This document shows positions 35,870 to 46,343 of a stretch of 64,000 bases of DNA, one piece after another. Every line of letters starts with the position of its first letter. Within the stretch, counting starts at the first letter, position 1. The DNA comes from Enterobacter quasihormaechei (GTDB lineage Bacteria; Pseudomonadota; Gammaproteobacteria; Enterobacterales; Enterobacteriaceae), in NCBI RefSeq assembly GCF_004331385.1, contig NZ_SJON01000016.1, positions 37,496-101,495 on the forward strand. The letters are read 5' to 3'. A program made the translations under genes and the position numbers. The notes beneath the pieces were generated by a model that did not search any database, was not told the origin of the DNA, and saw only the letters and a list, made by a program, of their open reading frames with translations.

Positions 35870-36844
35870 TTAAAGCGTGAAGTGCTGAGACCACTGCTCA
35901 AGAAGGGTTATATAGGGTTTGATGAACCGCTCTTCGGTATATTTCCCCTGCTCAATGGCCAGACGGCTGCGCTCTTCACGGTCATAAACGATTTTGGTTA
36001 ATGAGTGATCCTGCTGATTCAGGTCGGGCTGATAGCACTGCCCCGCGGCGGAATTAGCATTATAAATTTCCGGGCGATAAATTTTCTGGAACGTCTCCAT
36101 CGTGCTGATGGTGCCGATCAGCTCCAGATTGGTGTAATCACGCAGTAAATCGCCGGTGAAGAAGAAGGCAAAAGGCGCGACGCTGTTCTCAGGCATGAAG
36201 TAGCGAACCTTAAGGCCCATTTTGGCGAAATACTGCTCCGTCAGCGACTCGCCGTCCGGCTGGTACTCCAGGCCCAGCACCGGATGGTGGTTACCGGTGC
36301 GGCGGTAGGTATCTTTGCTGGAAACGCTCAGGCAGATCACCGGCGCTTTTTTGAAGTTCTCCCGATATTCCGCAGAATGCACAAAACACTTAAAAATATT
36401 GCCGTGCAGCTCACCGAAATTCTCGGGGAGAGTAAAACGGGATTGATCTTTATTGTGCTCCAGCAGCAGGACGCTGAAATCATAGTCACGGACATAGGAT
36501 GAGAAGTTATTCCCGACGATGCCCTCAATGCGCTCGCCGGTCTTTTTATCCACGATCGTCGTTTGCAGAATTTCGATGGCCGGGAAGGTAAATTCCCCGC
36601 CAATATTCATATCGACCGATACAATCTCCAGCTCAACGGCGTAGCGGTCCGCCTTGGGGTTATCCCAGCTCGCCAGCGCGTTAAAGCGATTGTTGATCAT
36701 CACCAGCGTATTGCGCAGGTTTTCCTGACGTTTTTCCCCACGGGCGAGGTTGGCGAAGTTGGTGGTCGTGCGCGTGTTTTCTGACGGGTTATAGTTTTCA
36801 TCAAAGCAACTGCGCTTAAGGGTAAATGTGAAAGCCTGACTCAT
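35870..36844 (-). CDS. mesX: DUF1852 protein, MesX-type partner of methionine synthase
   Basis: The 324-residue protein is of the DUF1852 family (marks FTFTLKRSCFDENYNPSENT, FANLARGEKRQENLRNTLVM, and the later LGLEYQPDGESLTEQYFAKM). MesX is needed for the MesD reaction and may make or deliver its methyl donor. It lies upstream of mesD with a 27-base gap on the same strand. The ATG at 36844 gives MSQAFTFTLKRS; an in-frame start at 36868 was not used because it lacks family support. Confidence 0.83.
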   Translation of the reverse strand: MSQAFTFTLKRSCFDENYNPSENTRTTTNFANLARGEKRQENLRNTLVMINNRFNALASWDNPKADRYAVELEIVSVDMNIGGEFTFPAIEILQTTIVDKKTGERIEGIVGNNFSSYVRDYDFSVLLLEHNKDQSRFTLPENFGELHGNIFKCFVHSAEYRENFKKAPVICLSVSSKDTYRRTGNHHPVLGLEYQPDGESLTEQYFAKMGLKVRYFMPENSVAPFAFFFTGDLLRDYTNLELIGTISTMETFQKIYRPEIYNANSAAGQCYQPDLNQQDHSLTKIVYDREERSRLAIEQGKYTEERFIKPYITLLEQWSQHFTL

Positions 36845-37013
36845 TTTCGTTATGCATCCTAAGTTCATGTTGCCGGGACGTTATCAATGCATAATTTATG
36901 CCTGAGCCACTGGCGCAGGGGAAGTGACTTAATTTCACTGCGTCATGAGGGTTCTTCATGAACTGCGCAATTCAGGTATAATCCCCCGACATTTCCAACC
37001 GGTTTAAACGATC

Positions 37014-37553
37014 ATGACAAAACTCACCCTACAAGAGCAGATGCTGAAAGCGGGCTTAGTCAGCAGCAAAAAGATGGCGAAGGTCCAGCGCACGGCAAAA
37101 AAATCCCGCGTCCAGGCTCGCGAGGCGAGAGAAGCCGTTGAAGAGAATAAGAAAGCGCAGCTTGAGCGTGACAAGCAGCTGAGCGAACAGCAAAAACAGG
37201 CGGTGCTGGCCAAAGAGTTTAAGGCGCAGGTGAAGCAGCTGATTGAGATGAACCGCATCACCGTGGCGAGGGGCAACATCACCTTTAACTTTACCGACGG
37301 CAACCTGATCAAAAAAATCGATGTTGATAAGCAGACCCAAACCCAGCTGATTAACGGTCGTCTGGCCATTGCCCGTCTGGTGATCAACGCGAATGGCGAC
37401 TGTGAATATGCGATTATTCCGGCGGTGGTAGCGGATAAAATTGCCCAGCGCGATGCGGACAGCATTGTGCTAAACAGCGCGCTGAGTCAGGAAGAGCAGG
37501 ACGAAGACGATCCGTACGCAGACTTCAAAATCCCTGACGATTTAATGTGGTAA
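37014..37553 (+). CDS. yaiL: YaiL, DUF2058 nucleoid/polynucleotide-associated protein
   Basis: The 179-residue soluble protein matches E. coli YaiL closely in length and sequence. The first part is a highly charged helix (SKKMAKVQRTAKKSRVQARE, then EAVEENKKAQLERDKQLSEQ), and the end reads DEDDPYADFKIPDDLMW. The family is described as polynucleotide-associated, but its role is not settled. It is convergent with the pseudouridine synthase gene. Confidence 0.9.
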   Translation: MTKLTLQEQMLKAGLVSSKKMAKVQRTAKKSRVQAREAREAVEENKKAQLERDKQLSEQQKQAVLAKEFKAQVKQLIEMNRITVARGNITFNFTDGNLIKKIDVDKQTQTQLINGRLAIARLVINANGDCEYAIIPAVVADKIAQRDADSIVLNSALSQEEQDEDDPYADFKIPDDLMW

Positions 37554-37560
37554 ACCTCGT

Positions 37561-38247
37561 TCAGAATGGCGCGGCGTGACGGGCATTCATGGTCTCGCCG
37601 CTCAGCGGATGCATAAAACTCAGTTCGCTTGCATGCAGCATCAGCCGGGGCGTTTCTTCAGCGCCCGGCCATTCCAGGCCCCCATACAGATCGCACCCCA
37701 AAATAGGGTGGCCTAACTGCTGGCAATGAATGCGCAGCTGGTGGGTGCGCCCGGTCTCCGGGATAAGTTCCACGCGCGTCAACGGCATTTTCGTATCCTG
37801 GTATAGACGTTCCACCACCCGGTAGCGGGAGCGGGCGGGTTTACCGGTGAGTGAACAGATCGTCATCAGCGGAAACAGCGCCGGATCTTTGGCAATCGGC
37901 GCATCCACGGTCCCTTCATCCTCTTCCACATGTCCGCACAGCAGGGCGGTGTAAACCTTGCTGACGGCGCGCTGGCTGAACTGGTGACAAAGCGCGGCGT
38001 TAATCGCCTTGTTACGCGCAATGACCATCAGGCCCGAGGTGCCAAAATCAAGGCGATGCACCAGCGTGCAGCCAGGAAAGGTTTGCACCAGACGATGGTG
38101 AACGGAATCGCGGTTTTGCGGATTTTTCCCAGAGAGGCTAAGCAGGCCGGAAGGTTTGTTGATCAGCAGCAGATGTTCGTCCTGCCATAAGATCTCAATG
38201 TCGTCGTGACAGGGTGGTGCAATAAAAGTATCGATAATGACAGACAT
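37561..38247 (-). CDS. RluA-family RNA pseudouridine synthase
   Basis: The 228-residue protein has the RluA-type catalytic motif VHRLDFGTSGLMVIA, with the catalytic Asp, and the later GRTHQLRIHCQQLGHPILG and MLHASELSFMHP. It should convert uridine to pseudouridine in rRNA or tRNA. It is shorter than RluC/RluD and lacks an S4 domain; the target is not evident. The ORF has no close neighbour of related function. Confidence 0.88.
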   Translation of the reverse strand: MSVIIDTFIAPPCHDDIEILWQDEHLLLINKPSGLLSLSGKNPQNRDSVHHRLVQTFPGCTLVHRLDFGTSGLMVIARNKAINAALCHQFSQRAVSKVYTALLCGHVEEDEGTVDAPIAKDPALFPLMTICSLTGKPARSRYRVVERLYQDTKMPLTRVELIPETGRTHQLRIHCQQLGHPILGCDLYGGLEWPGAEETPRLMLHASELSFMHPLSGETMNARHAAPF

Positions 38248-38301
38248 CAGGCCGCCCGGCTGGAGAGTGGGTGCGGATGATAACGAAATATGCAGGAAAA
38301 G

Positions 38302-38330
38302 AAAAACCCTCCCACCGGGCGGTGAGAGGG
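38302..38330 (-). terminator. Rho-independent terminator of azoR
   Basis: Downstream of azoR on the minus strand, CCCTCTCACC and GGTGGGAGGG form a 10-base stem (one wobble pair), followed by TTTTTC. It ends the azoR transcript. Confidence 0.88.
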
Positions 38331-38337
38331 GGAGATC

Positions 38338-39000
<663 letters not shown>

Positions 39001-39147
39001 TTATTCACAATCCTGCCACAGGGATAGCGCAATATATCGAAGTCTATGTTCGAATTTTTTGAATAAGGCGCGAAAAGCGTTGATGTGGTACTCTATAGCA
39101 ATCATTAAAAAGAGATTTTATCCGGCAGTGCACTGCCCGTTAACGCT

Positions 39148-42100
39148 ATGACAGAACAACAAAAATTGACCTTCCCGATGCTGATGCAGCAGCTTAATTC
39201 GCTGATGCTGCGCGATAAACAGCGGTTTGCGCGCCGCCTGCACGGCGTTAAGAAGGTTAAAAATCCTGATGCACAACAGGCCATTTACCAGGAGATGGCC
39301 AAAGAGATTGAACAGGCGGCAGGGAAGGTTGTGCTGCGCGAAGCCGCACGCCCGGAGATCACCTACCCGGAAAACCTGCCCGTCAGCCAGAAAAAACAGG
39401 ACATTCTTGAGGCCGTACGCGACCACCAGGTGGTGATTGTCGCGGGCGAAACCGGTTCAGGTAAAACAACCCAGTTGCCGAAAATCTGCATGGAGCTGGG
39501 CCGCGGGGTGAAGGGGCTGATTGGCCATACCCAGCCGCGTCGTCTGGCGGCGCGCACCGTGGCGAACCGTATTGCCGAAGAGCTGCAAACGGAGCCGGGC
39601 GGCTGCATCGGCTACAAGGTGCGATTCAGCGATCGCGTCAGCGACAACACTATGGTTAAGTTGATGACCGACGGTATTCTGCTGGCGGAAATCCAGCAGG
39701 ATCGTCTGCTGATGCAATACGACACCATCATCATCGATGAAGCGCACGAGCGCAGCCTGAATATCGACTTCCTGCTCGGCTACCTGAAAGAGCTGCTGCC
39801 GCGCCGTCCGGATCTGAAAATCATCATCACTTCCGCGACCATCGACCCGGAGCGCTTCTCAAAACATTTTAACAATGCGCCGATTATTGAAGTGTCGGGC
39901 CGCACCTATCCGGTGGAAGTGCGCTATCGCCCGATTGTTGAAGAGGCGGACGATACCGAGCGCGACCAGCTTCAGGCCATCTTTGATGCCGTCGACGAGC
40001 TGGGCAACGAGAGTTCGGGCGACATTCTGATCTTTATGAGCGGCGAGCGCGAAATCCGCGACACCGCCGATGCGCTCAGCAAGCGCGACCTGCGCCATAC
40101 TGAGATCCTGCCGCTGTACGCGCGCCTGTCGAACAGCGAGCAGAACCGCGTGTTCCAGCCGCACGGCGGGCGCCGCATCGTGCTGGCGACCAACGTGGCC
40201 GAAACTTCGCTCACCGTGCCGGGCATCAAATACGTGATCGACCCTGGCACGGCGCGCATCAGCCGCTACAGCTACCGTACCAAGGTCCAGCGCCTGCCGA
40301 TCGAGCCGGTATCGCAGGCATCGGCGAATCAGCGTAAGGGGCGCTGTGGCCGCGTGTCGGAAGGGATCTGTATTCGTCTCTATTCGGAAGACGATTTCCT
40401 GTCGCGCCCGGCGTTTACCGACCCCGAGATCCTGCGCACCAACCTGGCGTCCGTTATTCTGCAAATGACCGCGCTGGGGCTGGGCGATATCGCCGCCTTC
40501 CCGTTTGTGGAAGCGCCGGACAAGCGCAATATTCAGGACGGGGTGCGCCTGCTGGAAGAGCTGGGCGCCATCACCACCGACGAGCAGGCGACGGCCTACA
40601 AGCTAACGCCATTAGGCCGTCAGCTTAGCCAGCTCCCGGTCGATCCGCGTCTGGCGCGCATGGTGCTGGAAGCGCAAAAGCATGGCTGCGTGCGCGAGGC
40701 GATGATCATCACCTCGGCGCTCTCCATTCAGGATCCGCGCGAGCGCCCGATGGACAAACAGCAGGCGTCGGATGAAAAACACCGTCGCTTCCACGATAAA
40801 GAGTCTGATTTCCTGGCCTTTGTGAACCTGTGGAACTATCTCGGCGAGCAGCAAAAAGCGCTCTCTTCGAATCAGTTCCGCCGTCAGTGCCGGGTGGATT
40901 TCCTCAACTACCTGCGCGTGCGCGAGTGGCAGGATATCTATACCCAGCTGCGCCAGGTGGTAAAAGAGCTGGGCATCCCGGTGAACAGTGAACCGGCGGA
41001 GTACCGCGAAATTCATATCGCCTTGCTGACCGGCCTGCTGTCCCATATCGGGATGAAGGATGCCGATAAGCAGGAGTATACCGGGGCACGTAACGCGCGA
41101 TTCTCGATCTTCCCGGGCTCGGGCTTGTTCAAAAAGCCGCCGAAGTGGACCATGGTTGCCGAGCTGGTGGAAACCAGCCGTCTGTGGGGGCGAATTGCCG
41201 CACGCATCGATCCGGAGTGGGTTGAACCGGTGGCGCAGCACCTGCTGAAACGCTCGTACAGCGAGCCGCACTGGGAGCGCGGGCAGGGCGCGGTGATGGC
41301 AACCGAAAAAGTCACCGTCTATGGCCTGCCGGTGGTCGCTGCGCGGAAGGTTAACTACAGCCAGATCGATCCGGCGTTAAGTCGCGAGCTGTTTATCCGC
41401 CATGCGCTGGTGGAGGGCGACTGGCAGACGCGCCACGCGTTCTTCCGCGAAAACCTGAAGCTTCGCGCCGAGGTGGAAGAGCTTGAGCACAAGTCCCGCC
41501 GCCGCGACATTCTGGTGGACGACGAGACGCTGTTTGAGTTTTACGACCAGCGCATCAGCCACGATGTGATCTCAGCGCGCCATTTCGACAGCTGGTGGAA
41601 GAAAGCCAGCAAAGAGACCCCGGACCTGCTCAACTTCGAAAAGAGCATGCTGATCAAAGAGGGCGCGGAGTCGGTCAGCAAGCTCGACTACCCGAACTTC
41701 TGGCATCAGGGGAACCTCAAGCTGCGGCTGACCTATCAGTTTGAGCCGGGCGCGGATGCCGATGGCGTGACGGTGCACATTCCGCTGCCGCTGTTAAACC
41801 AGGTGGAAGAGAGCGGGTTCGAGTGGCAAATTCCCGGCCTGCGCCGCGAGCTGGTGATTGCGCTGATTAAGTCGCTGCCAAAGCCGGTACGGCGCAATTT
41901 TGTGCCAGCACCGAACTACGCCGAAGCCTTTTTAGGCCGCGTCACGCCGCTGGAGCTGCCGCTGCTGGACGCGCTTGAGCGCGAGTTCCGCCGTATGACC
42001 GGGACCACCATTGACCGCGAGGACTGGAACTGGGATCAGGTGCCCGATCACCTGAAAATCACCTTCCGCGTGGTGGACGATAAAAACAAAAAGCTGCTTG

Positions 42101-43050
42101 AAGGCCGCTCGCTTTCGGAACTGAAGGACGCCCTGAAGGGCAAAGTGCAGGAAACCCTGTCTGCCGTGGCGGACGACGGTATCGAGCAGAGCGGGCTGCA
42201 TATCTGGAGCTTTGGTCACCTTCCGGAAAGCTACGAGCAGAAGCGCGGGAACTACAAGGTGAAAGCCTGGCCTGCGCTGGTGGATGAGCGCGACAGCGTG
42301 GCGATTAAGCTCTTTGACAATCCGCAGGAGCAGCAGCAGATGATGTGGCGCGGGCTGCGTCGACTGCTGCTGCTCAACATCCCATCGCCAATTAAGTATC
42401 TGCACGAGAAGCTGCCGAACAAAGCCAAGCTGGGGCTGTACTTTAACCCGTACGGCAAAGTGCTGGATCTGATTGACGACTGCATCTCCTGCGGCGTGGA
42501 CAAGCTGATCCACGAGGCGGGCGGTCCGGTCTGGACGGAAGAGGGCTTTGCTCAGCTTCATGAAAAGGTGCGCGCGGAGCTGAACGATACCGTGGTAGAG
42601 ATTGCGAAACAGGTCGAGCAGATCCTCACCGCCGTGTTCAATATCAACAAGCGCCTGAAAGGGCGGGTGGATATGACCATGGCGCTGGGGCTGTCGGACG
42701 TGAAGGCGCAGATGGCCGGGCTGGTCTATCGCGGTTTTGTGACCGGCAACGGCTTTAAGCGGCTGGTCGATACGCTGCGTTATTTGCAGGCGATTGAAAA
42801 ACGTCTGGAGAAAATGGCGATCGATCCGCATCGCGACCGGGCGCAGATGCTGAAAGTCGAAAACGTGCAGCAGGCATGGCAGCAGTGGCTGAACAAACTG
42901 CCGCCGGCGCGTCGGGAGGATGATGACGTGCAGGAGATCCGCTGGATGATCGAGGAGCTGCGCGTCAGCTTCTTCGCTCAGCAGCTTGGCACGCCGTACC
43001 CGATTTCGGACAAGCGTATCTTGCAGGCGATGGAGCAGATCTCCGGCTAA
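39148..43050 (+). CDS. hrpA: ATP-dependent RNA helicase HrpA
   Basis: This 1,300-residue DEAH-box helicase acts on RNA and is linked to mRNA processing and to rescue of colliding ribosomes in E. coli. The helicase core shows Walker A GETGSGKTT, the DEAH box in IIIDEAHERS, SATIDPERFS and QRKGRCGRVSEG. The helicase-associated and OB-like domains and the long C-terminal region follow. Length and sequence match E. coli closely. A REP element follows and separates it from the convergent methyltransferase. Confidence 0.97.
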   Translation: MTEQQKLTFPMLMQQLNSLMLRDKQRFARRLHGVKKVKNPDAQQAIYQEMAKEIEQAAGKVVLREAARPEITYPENLPVSQKKQDILEAVRDHQVVIVAGETGSGKTTQLPKICMELGRGVKGLIGHTQPRRLAARTVANRIAEELQTEPGGCIGYKVRFSDRVSDNTMVKLMTDGILLAEIQQDRLLMQYDTIIIDEAHERSLNIDFLLGYLKELLPRRPDLKIIITSATIDPERFSKHFNNAPIIEVSGRTYPVEVRYRPIVEEADDTERDQLQAIFDAVDELGNESSGDILIFMSGEREIRDTADALSKRDLRHTEILPLYARLSNSEQNRVFQPHGGRRIVLATNVAETSLTVPGIKYVIDPGTARISRYSYRTKVQRLPIEPVSQASANQRKGRCGRVSEGICIRLYSEDDFLSRPAFTDPEILRTNLASVILQMTALGLGDIAAFPFVEAPDKRNIQDGVRLLEELGAITTDEQATAYKLTPLGRQLSQLPVDPRLARMVLEAQKHGCVREAMIITSALSIQDPRERPMDKQQASDEKHRRFHDKESDFLAFVNLWNYLGEQQKALSSNQFRRQCRVDFLNYLRVREWQDIYTQLRQVVKELGIPVNSEPAEYREIHIALLTGLLSHIGMKDADKQEYTGARNARFSIFPGSGLFKKPPKWTMVAELVETSRLWGRIAARIDPEWVEPVAQHLLKRSYSEPHWERGQGAVMATEKVTVYGLPVVAARKVNYSQIDPALSRELFIRHALVEGDWQTRHAFFRENLKLRAEVEELEHKSRRRDILVDDETLFEFYDQRISHDVISARHFDSWWKKASKETPDLLNFEKSMLIKEGAESVSKLDYPNFWHQGNLKLRLTYQFEPGADADGVTVHIPLPLLNQVEESGFEWQIPGLRRELVIALIKSLPKPVRRNFVPAPNYAEAFLGRVTPLELPLLDALEREFRRMTGTTIDREDWNWDQVPDHLKITFRVVDDKNKKLLEGRSLSELKDALKGKVQETLSAVADDGIEQSGLHIWSFGHLPESYEQKRGNYKVKAWPALVDERDSVAIKLFDNPQEQQQMMWRGLRRLLLLNIPSPIKYLHEKLPNKAKLGLYFNPYGKVLDLIDDCISCGVDKLIHEAGGPVWTEEGFAQLHEKVRAELNDTVVEIAKQVEQILTAVFNINKRLKGRVDMTMALGLSDVKAQMAGLVYRGFVTGNGFKRLVDTLRYLQAIEKRLEKMAIDPHRDRAQMLKVENVQQAWQQWLNKLPPARREDDDVQEIRWMIEELRVSFFAQQLGTPYPISDKRILQAMEQISG

Positions 43051-43065
43051 AACCTTTGCCCGGTG

Positions 43066-43130
43066 GCGCTGCGCTTACCGGGCCTACGGAAGAACATGTA
43101 GGCCGGGTAAGGCGTGGCTGCCACCCGGCT
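43066..43130. repeat. REP-type palindrome after hrpA
   Basis: It holds TACCGGGCCTACG and TGTAGGCCGGGTAA arms, then GGCGTGGCTGCCACCCGGC. It lies between the convergent hrpA and methyltransferase genes. Confidence 0.85.
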
Positions 43131-43132
43131 TT

Positions 43133-43792
43133 TTATCGTTCCACCATCGCCAGCGTAAACCCATCCCATCCCTTAACGCCCACCGTTTGCAGCGCGGTGG
43201 CGGTTAAGCGTGGGTTATCTCCAGTCATCTCGATAAACTTCCGTACCCCCTGCACGCGTGCATCGTCGCTTTGCCCGTTAACTACCTCGCCGTCGCGCAC
43301 CACGTTATCGCCGATAATGACCGTGCCGGGACGGGAGTAGTGCAGCGCCCACTCCAGGTAGCCGGGGTTGTTTGGCTTATCGGCATCAATAAAGATCAGG
43401 TCAAAGGGCGGGACATCACCGAAATTCTCGAGCGACTTTAGCGCCGGGCCTTCAATCAGTTCTATGCGATCGCCGAGTCCCGCAAGATGAATATTTTGGC
43501 GTGCAACTGCGGAATGTGTCGGGTCCGCTTCTAGCGTAATCAGCTTTCCGTCCGGCGGCAGGGCACGCGCCATCCAGATTGAGCTATATGCACCAAGCGT
43601 ACCGATCTCCAGAATGCGGCGGGCCTGCGTCATGCGGACAAACAGCGCCAGCAGTTGCCCCTGATTTGCGGCAACGTCGTGCTCGGGTAAACCGGCGCGT
43701 TTGTTGTTTTCAAGAACGTTCTGGAGAACCTCATCTTCAGGAATAAGCGACGAAATCATGTAATTATCTACTGAACACCACTGCTGTTGCAT
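43133..43792 (-). CDS. SAM-dependent O-methyltransferase (class I, CCoAOMT-like)
   Basis: The 219-residue protein has the SAM-binding motif RILEIGTLGAYSSIWMARAL, the metal-site stretch LIFIDADKPNN, and YSRPGTVIIGDNVVRDGEVV. Such enzymes methylate catechol-like or other small hydroxyl compounds. The ATG at 43792 gives MQQQWCSVDNYM; a longer in-frame ORF reaches 43909 but runs through the REP element. It is downstream of the efflux genes on the same strand, separated by that REP. Confidence 0.85.
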   Translation of the reverse strand: MQQQWCSVDNYMISSLIPEDEVLQNVLENNKRAGLPEHDVAANQGQLLALFVRMTQARRILEIGTLGAYSSIWMARALPPDGKLITLEADPTHSAVARQNIHLAGLGDRIELIEGPALKSLENFGDVPPFDLIFIDADKPNNPGYLEWALHYSRPGTVIIGDNVVRDGEVVNGQSDDARVQGVRKFIEMTGDNPRLTATALQTVGVKGWDGFTLAMVER

Positions 43793-43826
43793 AGATTGAC
43801 TCCTTGGGGGATCGCCAGATGCGAAG

Positions 43827-43860
43827 TGTAGGCCGGGTAAGGCGTAGCCGCCACCCGGCA
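43827..43860. repeat. REP-type unit between efflux and methyltransferase genes
   Basis: A single unit, TGTAGGCCGGGTAAGG followed by CGTAGCCGCCACCCGGC, nearly identical to those at 2108-2165 and 43066-43130. Confidence 0.83.
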
Positions 43861-43865
43861 TGTTT

Positions 43866-45245
43866 TCACGCACTGGCCCAACCGCCGCCCAGCGCTTTAT
43901 ACAAATCAATTTGCGCCAGCAGCAGGTTATTTTTCACCTGAACCACGCTGGTCTGCACCGAGAATAAGGTGCGCTGCGCGTCGAGCACATCCAGATAGGA
44001 AGAGTACCCGTTGCGGTAGCGGTTTTGCGCAATCCGCAGCGTCTCCTGCGCGACCTGCTGCTGTGCCAGCAGCTCGGTAAGCTGTTCCTGATAGCGGGTG
44101 ATGGCATCAAGGCTGTCATTCACCTCGACAAACGCGTTACGTACGGTTTTTTCGTAGCTGTATAGCGCCTGATTGCGCTGGGACTGAGAGATATCCACCT
44201 GTGCATTCAGCGCCTGACGGTTCAGCAGCGGCGCAAGAATGCTGCCGCCCACGCTCCAGAGCTGTAGGGGGTTATCCAGCAATCCCGACAGCGTGCGATC
44301 CTGCACCGATCCCGTGGCCGTGAGGTTGATGGACGGCAGCAGGCTGGCGCGCGATGACGCCAGCGTCGCGTCCGCCGCAACGAGCTGACGTTCCGCCTGG
44401 ACGATATCCGGACGTCGGTTAAGTAACGTCGACGGCAGTTGTGAAGGCAGTTTCAGCGGCGTCAGGGCGTCGAAGCTTTCACCGCGCGGAACGTCACCCG
44501 GATTGCCGCCAAGCAGCAGTCTAAGCGCATTCTCCTGTTGCGCAATCTGGTGCTGAAGAAGTGGAACCTGCGCGCGGGTAGCGCGCAGCTCAGAATCCGA
44601 TTGCATCAGCTCAAGGCGAGAGCTGTATCCCGTCTCAAACTGCCGTTTAGCAAGGTTAAATGCCTCTTCACGCGACTTCAGCGTGGAACGGGTCACGCGA
44701 AGCTGTTCATCCAGCGACAGCAGGGTGACGTACCCGGAGGCCACCGACGACGCGACGGTAAGATCTGCCGCCGCAGCCGCCGCTTTTTGTGCCTCCAGCG
44801 ATGCTTCAGCGGCACGGGCGGTGCCGCGGTTTACGCCCCAGATATCCACGTCGTAGCTGGCGGTCAGGCTACCTTTATACAGCGTACCGTATACCGGAAG
44901 CCCGGTGGCGGCGGACTGCGAACGCCCGCGCGTTCCCGTCACGCCCGCATCTAGCGACGGAAACAGGCTGCCGTCGGCGGCGTACACCCGGGCCTGATAC
45001 TCATTAATCCGCTCGCGGGCAATCAGCACGTCGCTGTTGTTCTTCAGCGCCTGATCCACATAGCGGTTCAGATGGCTGTCGTGAAAATTGCGCCACCAGA
45101 GCTGCTCTGCCGGGCTGGACGGCCCCGACGTGGCGCGCCACTGGGCCGGAATGTGCAGTGACGACGTGGCGGGCTCAACGTCTACCGACTGGCAACCCGC
45201 CAGGATAGCCATCATCAGCAGGCCAGCTATCGGGCGAAGCGTCAT
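43866..45245 (-). CDS. Outer-membrane efflux lipoprotein (NodT/OprM family)
   Basis: The 459-residue protein has a lipoprotein signal with the lipobox LAGC, then the two-fold repeated outer-membrane factor domain. It would form the outer-membrane channel for the adjacent MFS pump and adaptor. Marks are WWRNFHDSHLNRYVDQALKN, TASYDVDIWGVNRG and RRPDIVQAERQL. Its start overlaps the adaptor stop by 4 bases (ATGA). Confidence 0.9.
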   Translation of the reverse strand: MTLRPIAGLLMMAILAGCQSVDVEPATSSLHIPAQWRATSGPSSPAEQLWWRNFHDSHLNRYVDQALKNNSDVLIARERINEYQARVYAADGSLFPSLDAGVTGTRGRSQSAATGLPVYGTLYKGSLTASYDVDIWGVNRGTARAAEASLEAQKAAAAAADLTVASSVASGYVTLLSLDEQLRVTRSTLKSREEAFNLAKRQFETGYSSRLELMQSDSELRATRAQVPLLQHQIAQQENALRLLLGGNPGDVPRGESFDALTPLKLPSQLPSTLLNRRPDIVQAERQLVAADATLASSRASLLPSINLTATGSVQDRTLSGLLDNPLQLWSVGGSILAPLLNRQALNAQVDISQSQRNQALYSYEKTVRNAFVEVNDSLDAITRYQEQLTELLAQQQVAQETLRIAQNRYRNGYSSYLDVLDAQRTLFSVQTSVVQVKNNLLLAQIDLYKALGGGWASA

Positions 45246-46324
45246 TGTTTCGCCTCCCGCGTGTCGATGGTGACCTGCACCGACATGCCAGGGCGCAGCA
45301 GCCGGTAGTCCTCCGCCTCACCGAGAACCTCAATGCGCACCGGGATGCGCTGGGCGATTTTGACAAAGTTGCCTGTGGCGTTATCCGGGGTGATAGCGCT
45401 GAACTCCACGCCAGTGGCCGGGGAAATGCTCTCTACGCGCCCCTGATAGGCTTTATCGTTCAACGCATCGACGGTGAATTTCACCGGCTGGCCGACGCGT
45501 ATATTCGCCAGCTGCGTCTCTTTGATGTTGGCGATCACCCAGTGCTGCGGCGGAACCAGCGTGGTCAAGTGCGTTCCGGCAGTGACGTACGCCCCCAGAC
45601 GCACCGCAACCTGCCCGAGCTGGCCGTCGCGCGGGGCGACAATTCGGGTGTTTTGCAGATCGATCTGCGCCAGTTCCAGTGCGGCTTTGGCATTTTCAAC
45701 GTCCGCTTCCAGCGAACCGCGATTAACGATGACCGTTTGTAAATCCTGGCGCGACATCTCAAGCGTCGCTTTTGCCTGATCGATATCGGCGCTACCCTGC
45801 GCGGCACTCGCCAGCGCTGCATCGCGCTCGCGGATGGACAGGGAGCCGTCTGCGGTCAGATCCTTCACGCGCCTCAGATCCGCCTGGGTTTTCAGGCTTT
45901 GGGCACGGGCGTTTTTCAACGCCGCCTCGTTTCTGGCAATCACCGCTTCCGCACTTTTGCGCTGTTGCAGGTTGTTGTTCAGGGCAGCGATTTTCATTGC
46001 CAGCTGCGCCTCGGCCTGATGGACGCGCTGGCGATAGATCCGGTCGTCAATCTGCAACAGCAGGTCGCCTTTTTTGACCTGCACGAAATCCTGAACGTGT
46101 ACCTCGGTAATGTAGCCGTTTACCTGTGGACTGATGAACGTTGTCTGGCCGCGCACGTAGGCGTTATCGGTGAACTGCGCGTGACGCGTGAACGGAGGCA
46201 ACTGCCAGGCATAAAGGATCACCAGCACCCCGACAATACCGATGGCCGCGGCGGTGAAAATGGACACGACGCGCACGTTTTTACGGGTGTTGGCCTGCTC
46301 TTTGGCGGCATCCTGCTGACTCAT
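45242..46324 (-). CDS. HlyD/EmrA-type membrane-fusion (adaptor) protein
   Basis: The 360-residue protein has one N-terminal membrane segment (about residues 22-41), a lipoyl/biotinyl-like strand set (FISPQVNGYITEVHVQDFVQ, VKKGDLLLQID), a long coiled-coil hairpin (about 95-205) and a beta-barrel end. It links the MFS pump to the outer-membrane factor. The ATG at 46324 was used; a longer in-frame ORF runs into the pump gene. Gene order pump-adaptor-channel is like EmrAB with its own outer-membrane protein. Confidence 0.9.
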   Translation of the reverse strand: MSQQDAAKEQANTRKNVRVVSIFTAAAIGIVGVLVILYAWQLPPFTRHAQFTDNAYVRGQTTFISPQVNGYITEVHVQDFVQVKKGDLLLQIDDRIYRQRVHQAEAQLAMKIAALNNNLQQRKSAEAVIARNEAALKNARAQSLKTQADLRRVKDLTADGSLSIRERDAALASAAQGSADIDQAKATLEMSRQDLQTVIVNRGSLEADVENAKAALELAQIDLQNTRIVAPRDGQLGQVAVRLGAYVTAGTHLTTLVPPQHWVIANIKETQLANIRVGQPVKFTVDALNDKAYQGRVESISPATGVEFSAITPDNATGNFVKIAQRIPVRIEVLGEAEDYRLLRPGMSVQVTIDTREAKQ

Positions 46325-46343
46325 AACCTCTCCTGAAAAGTAA

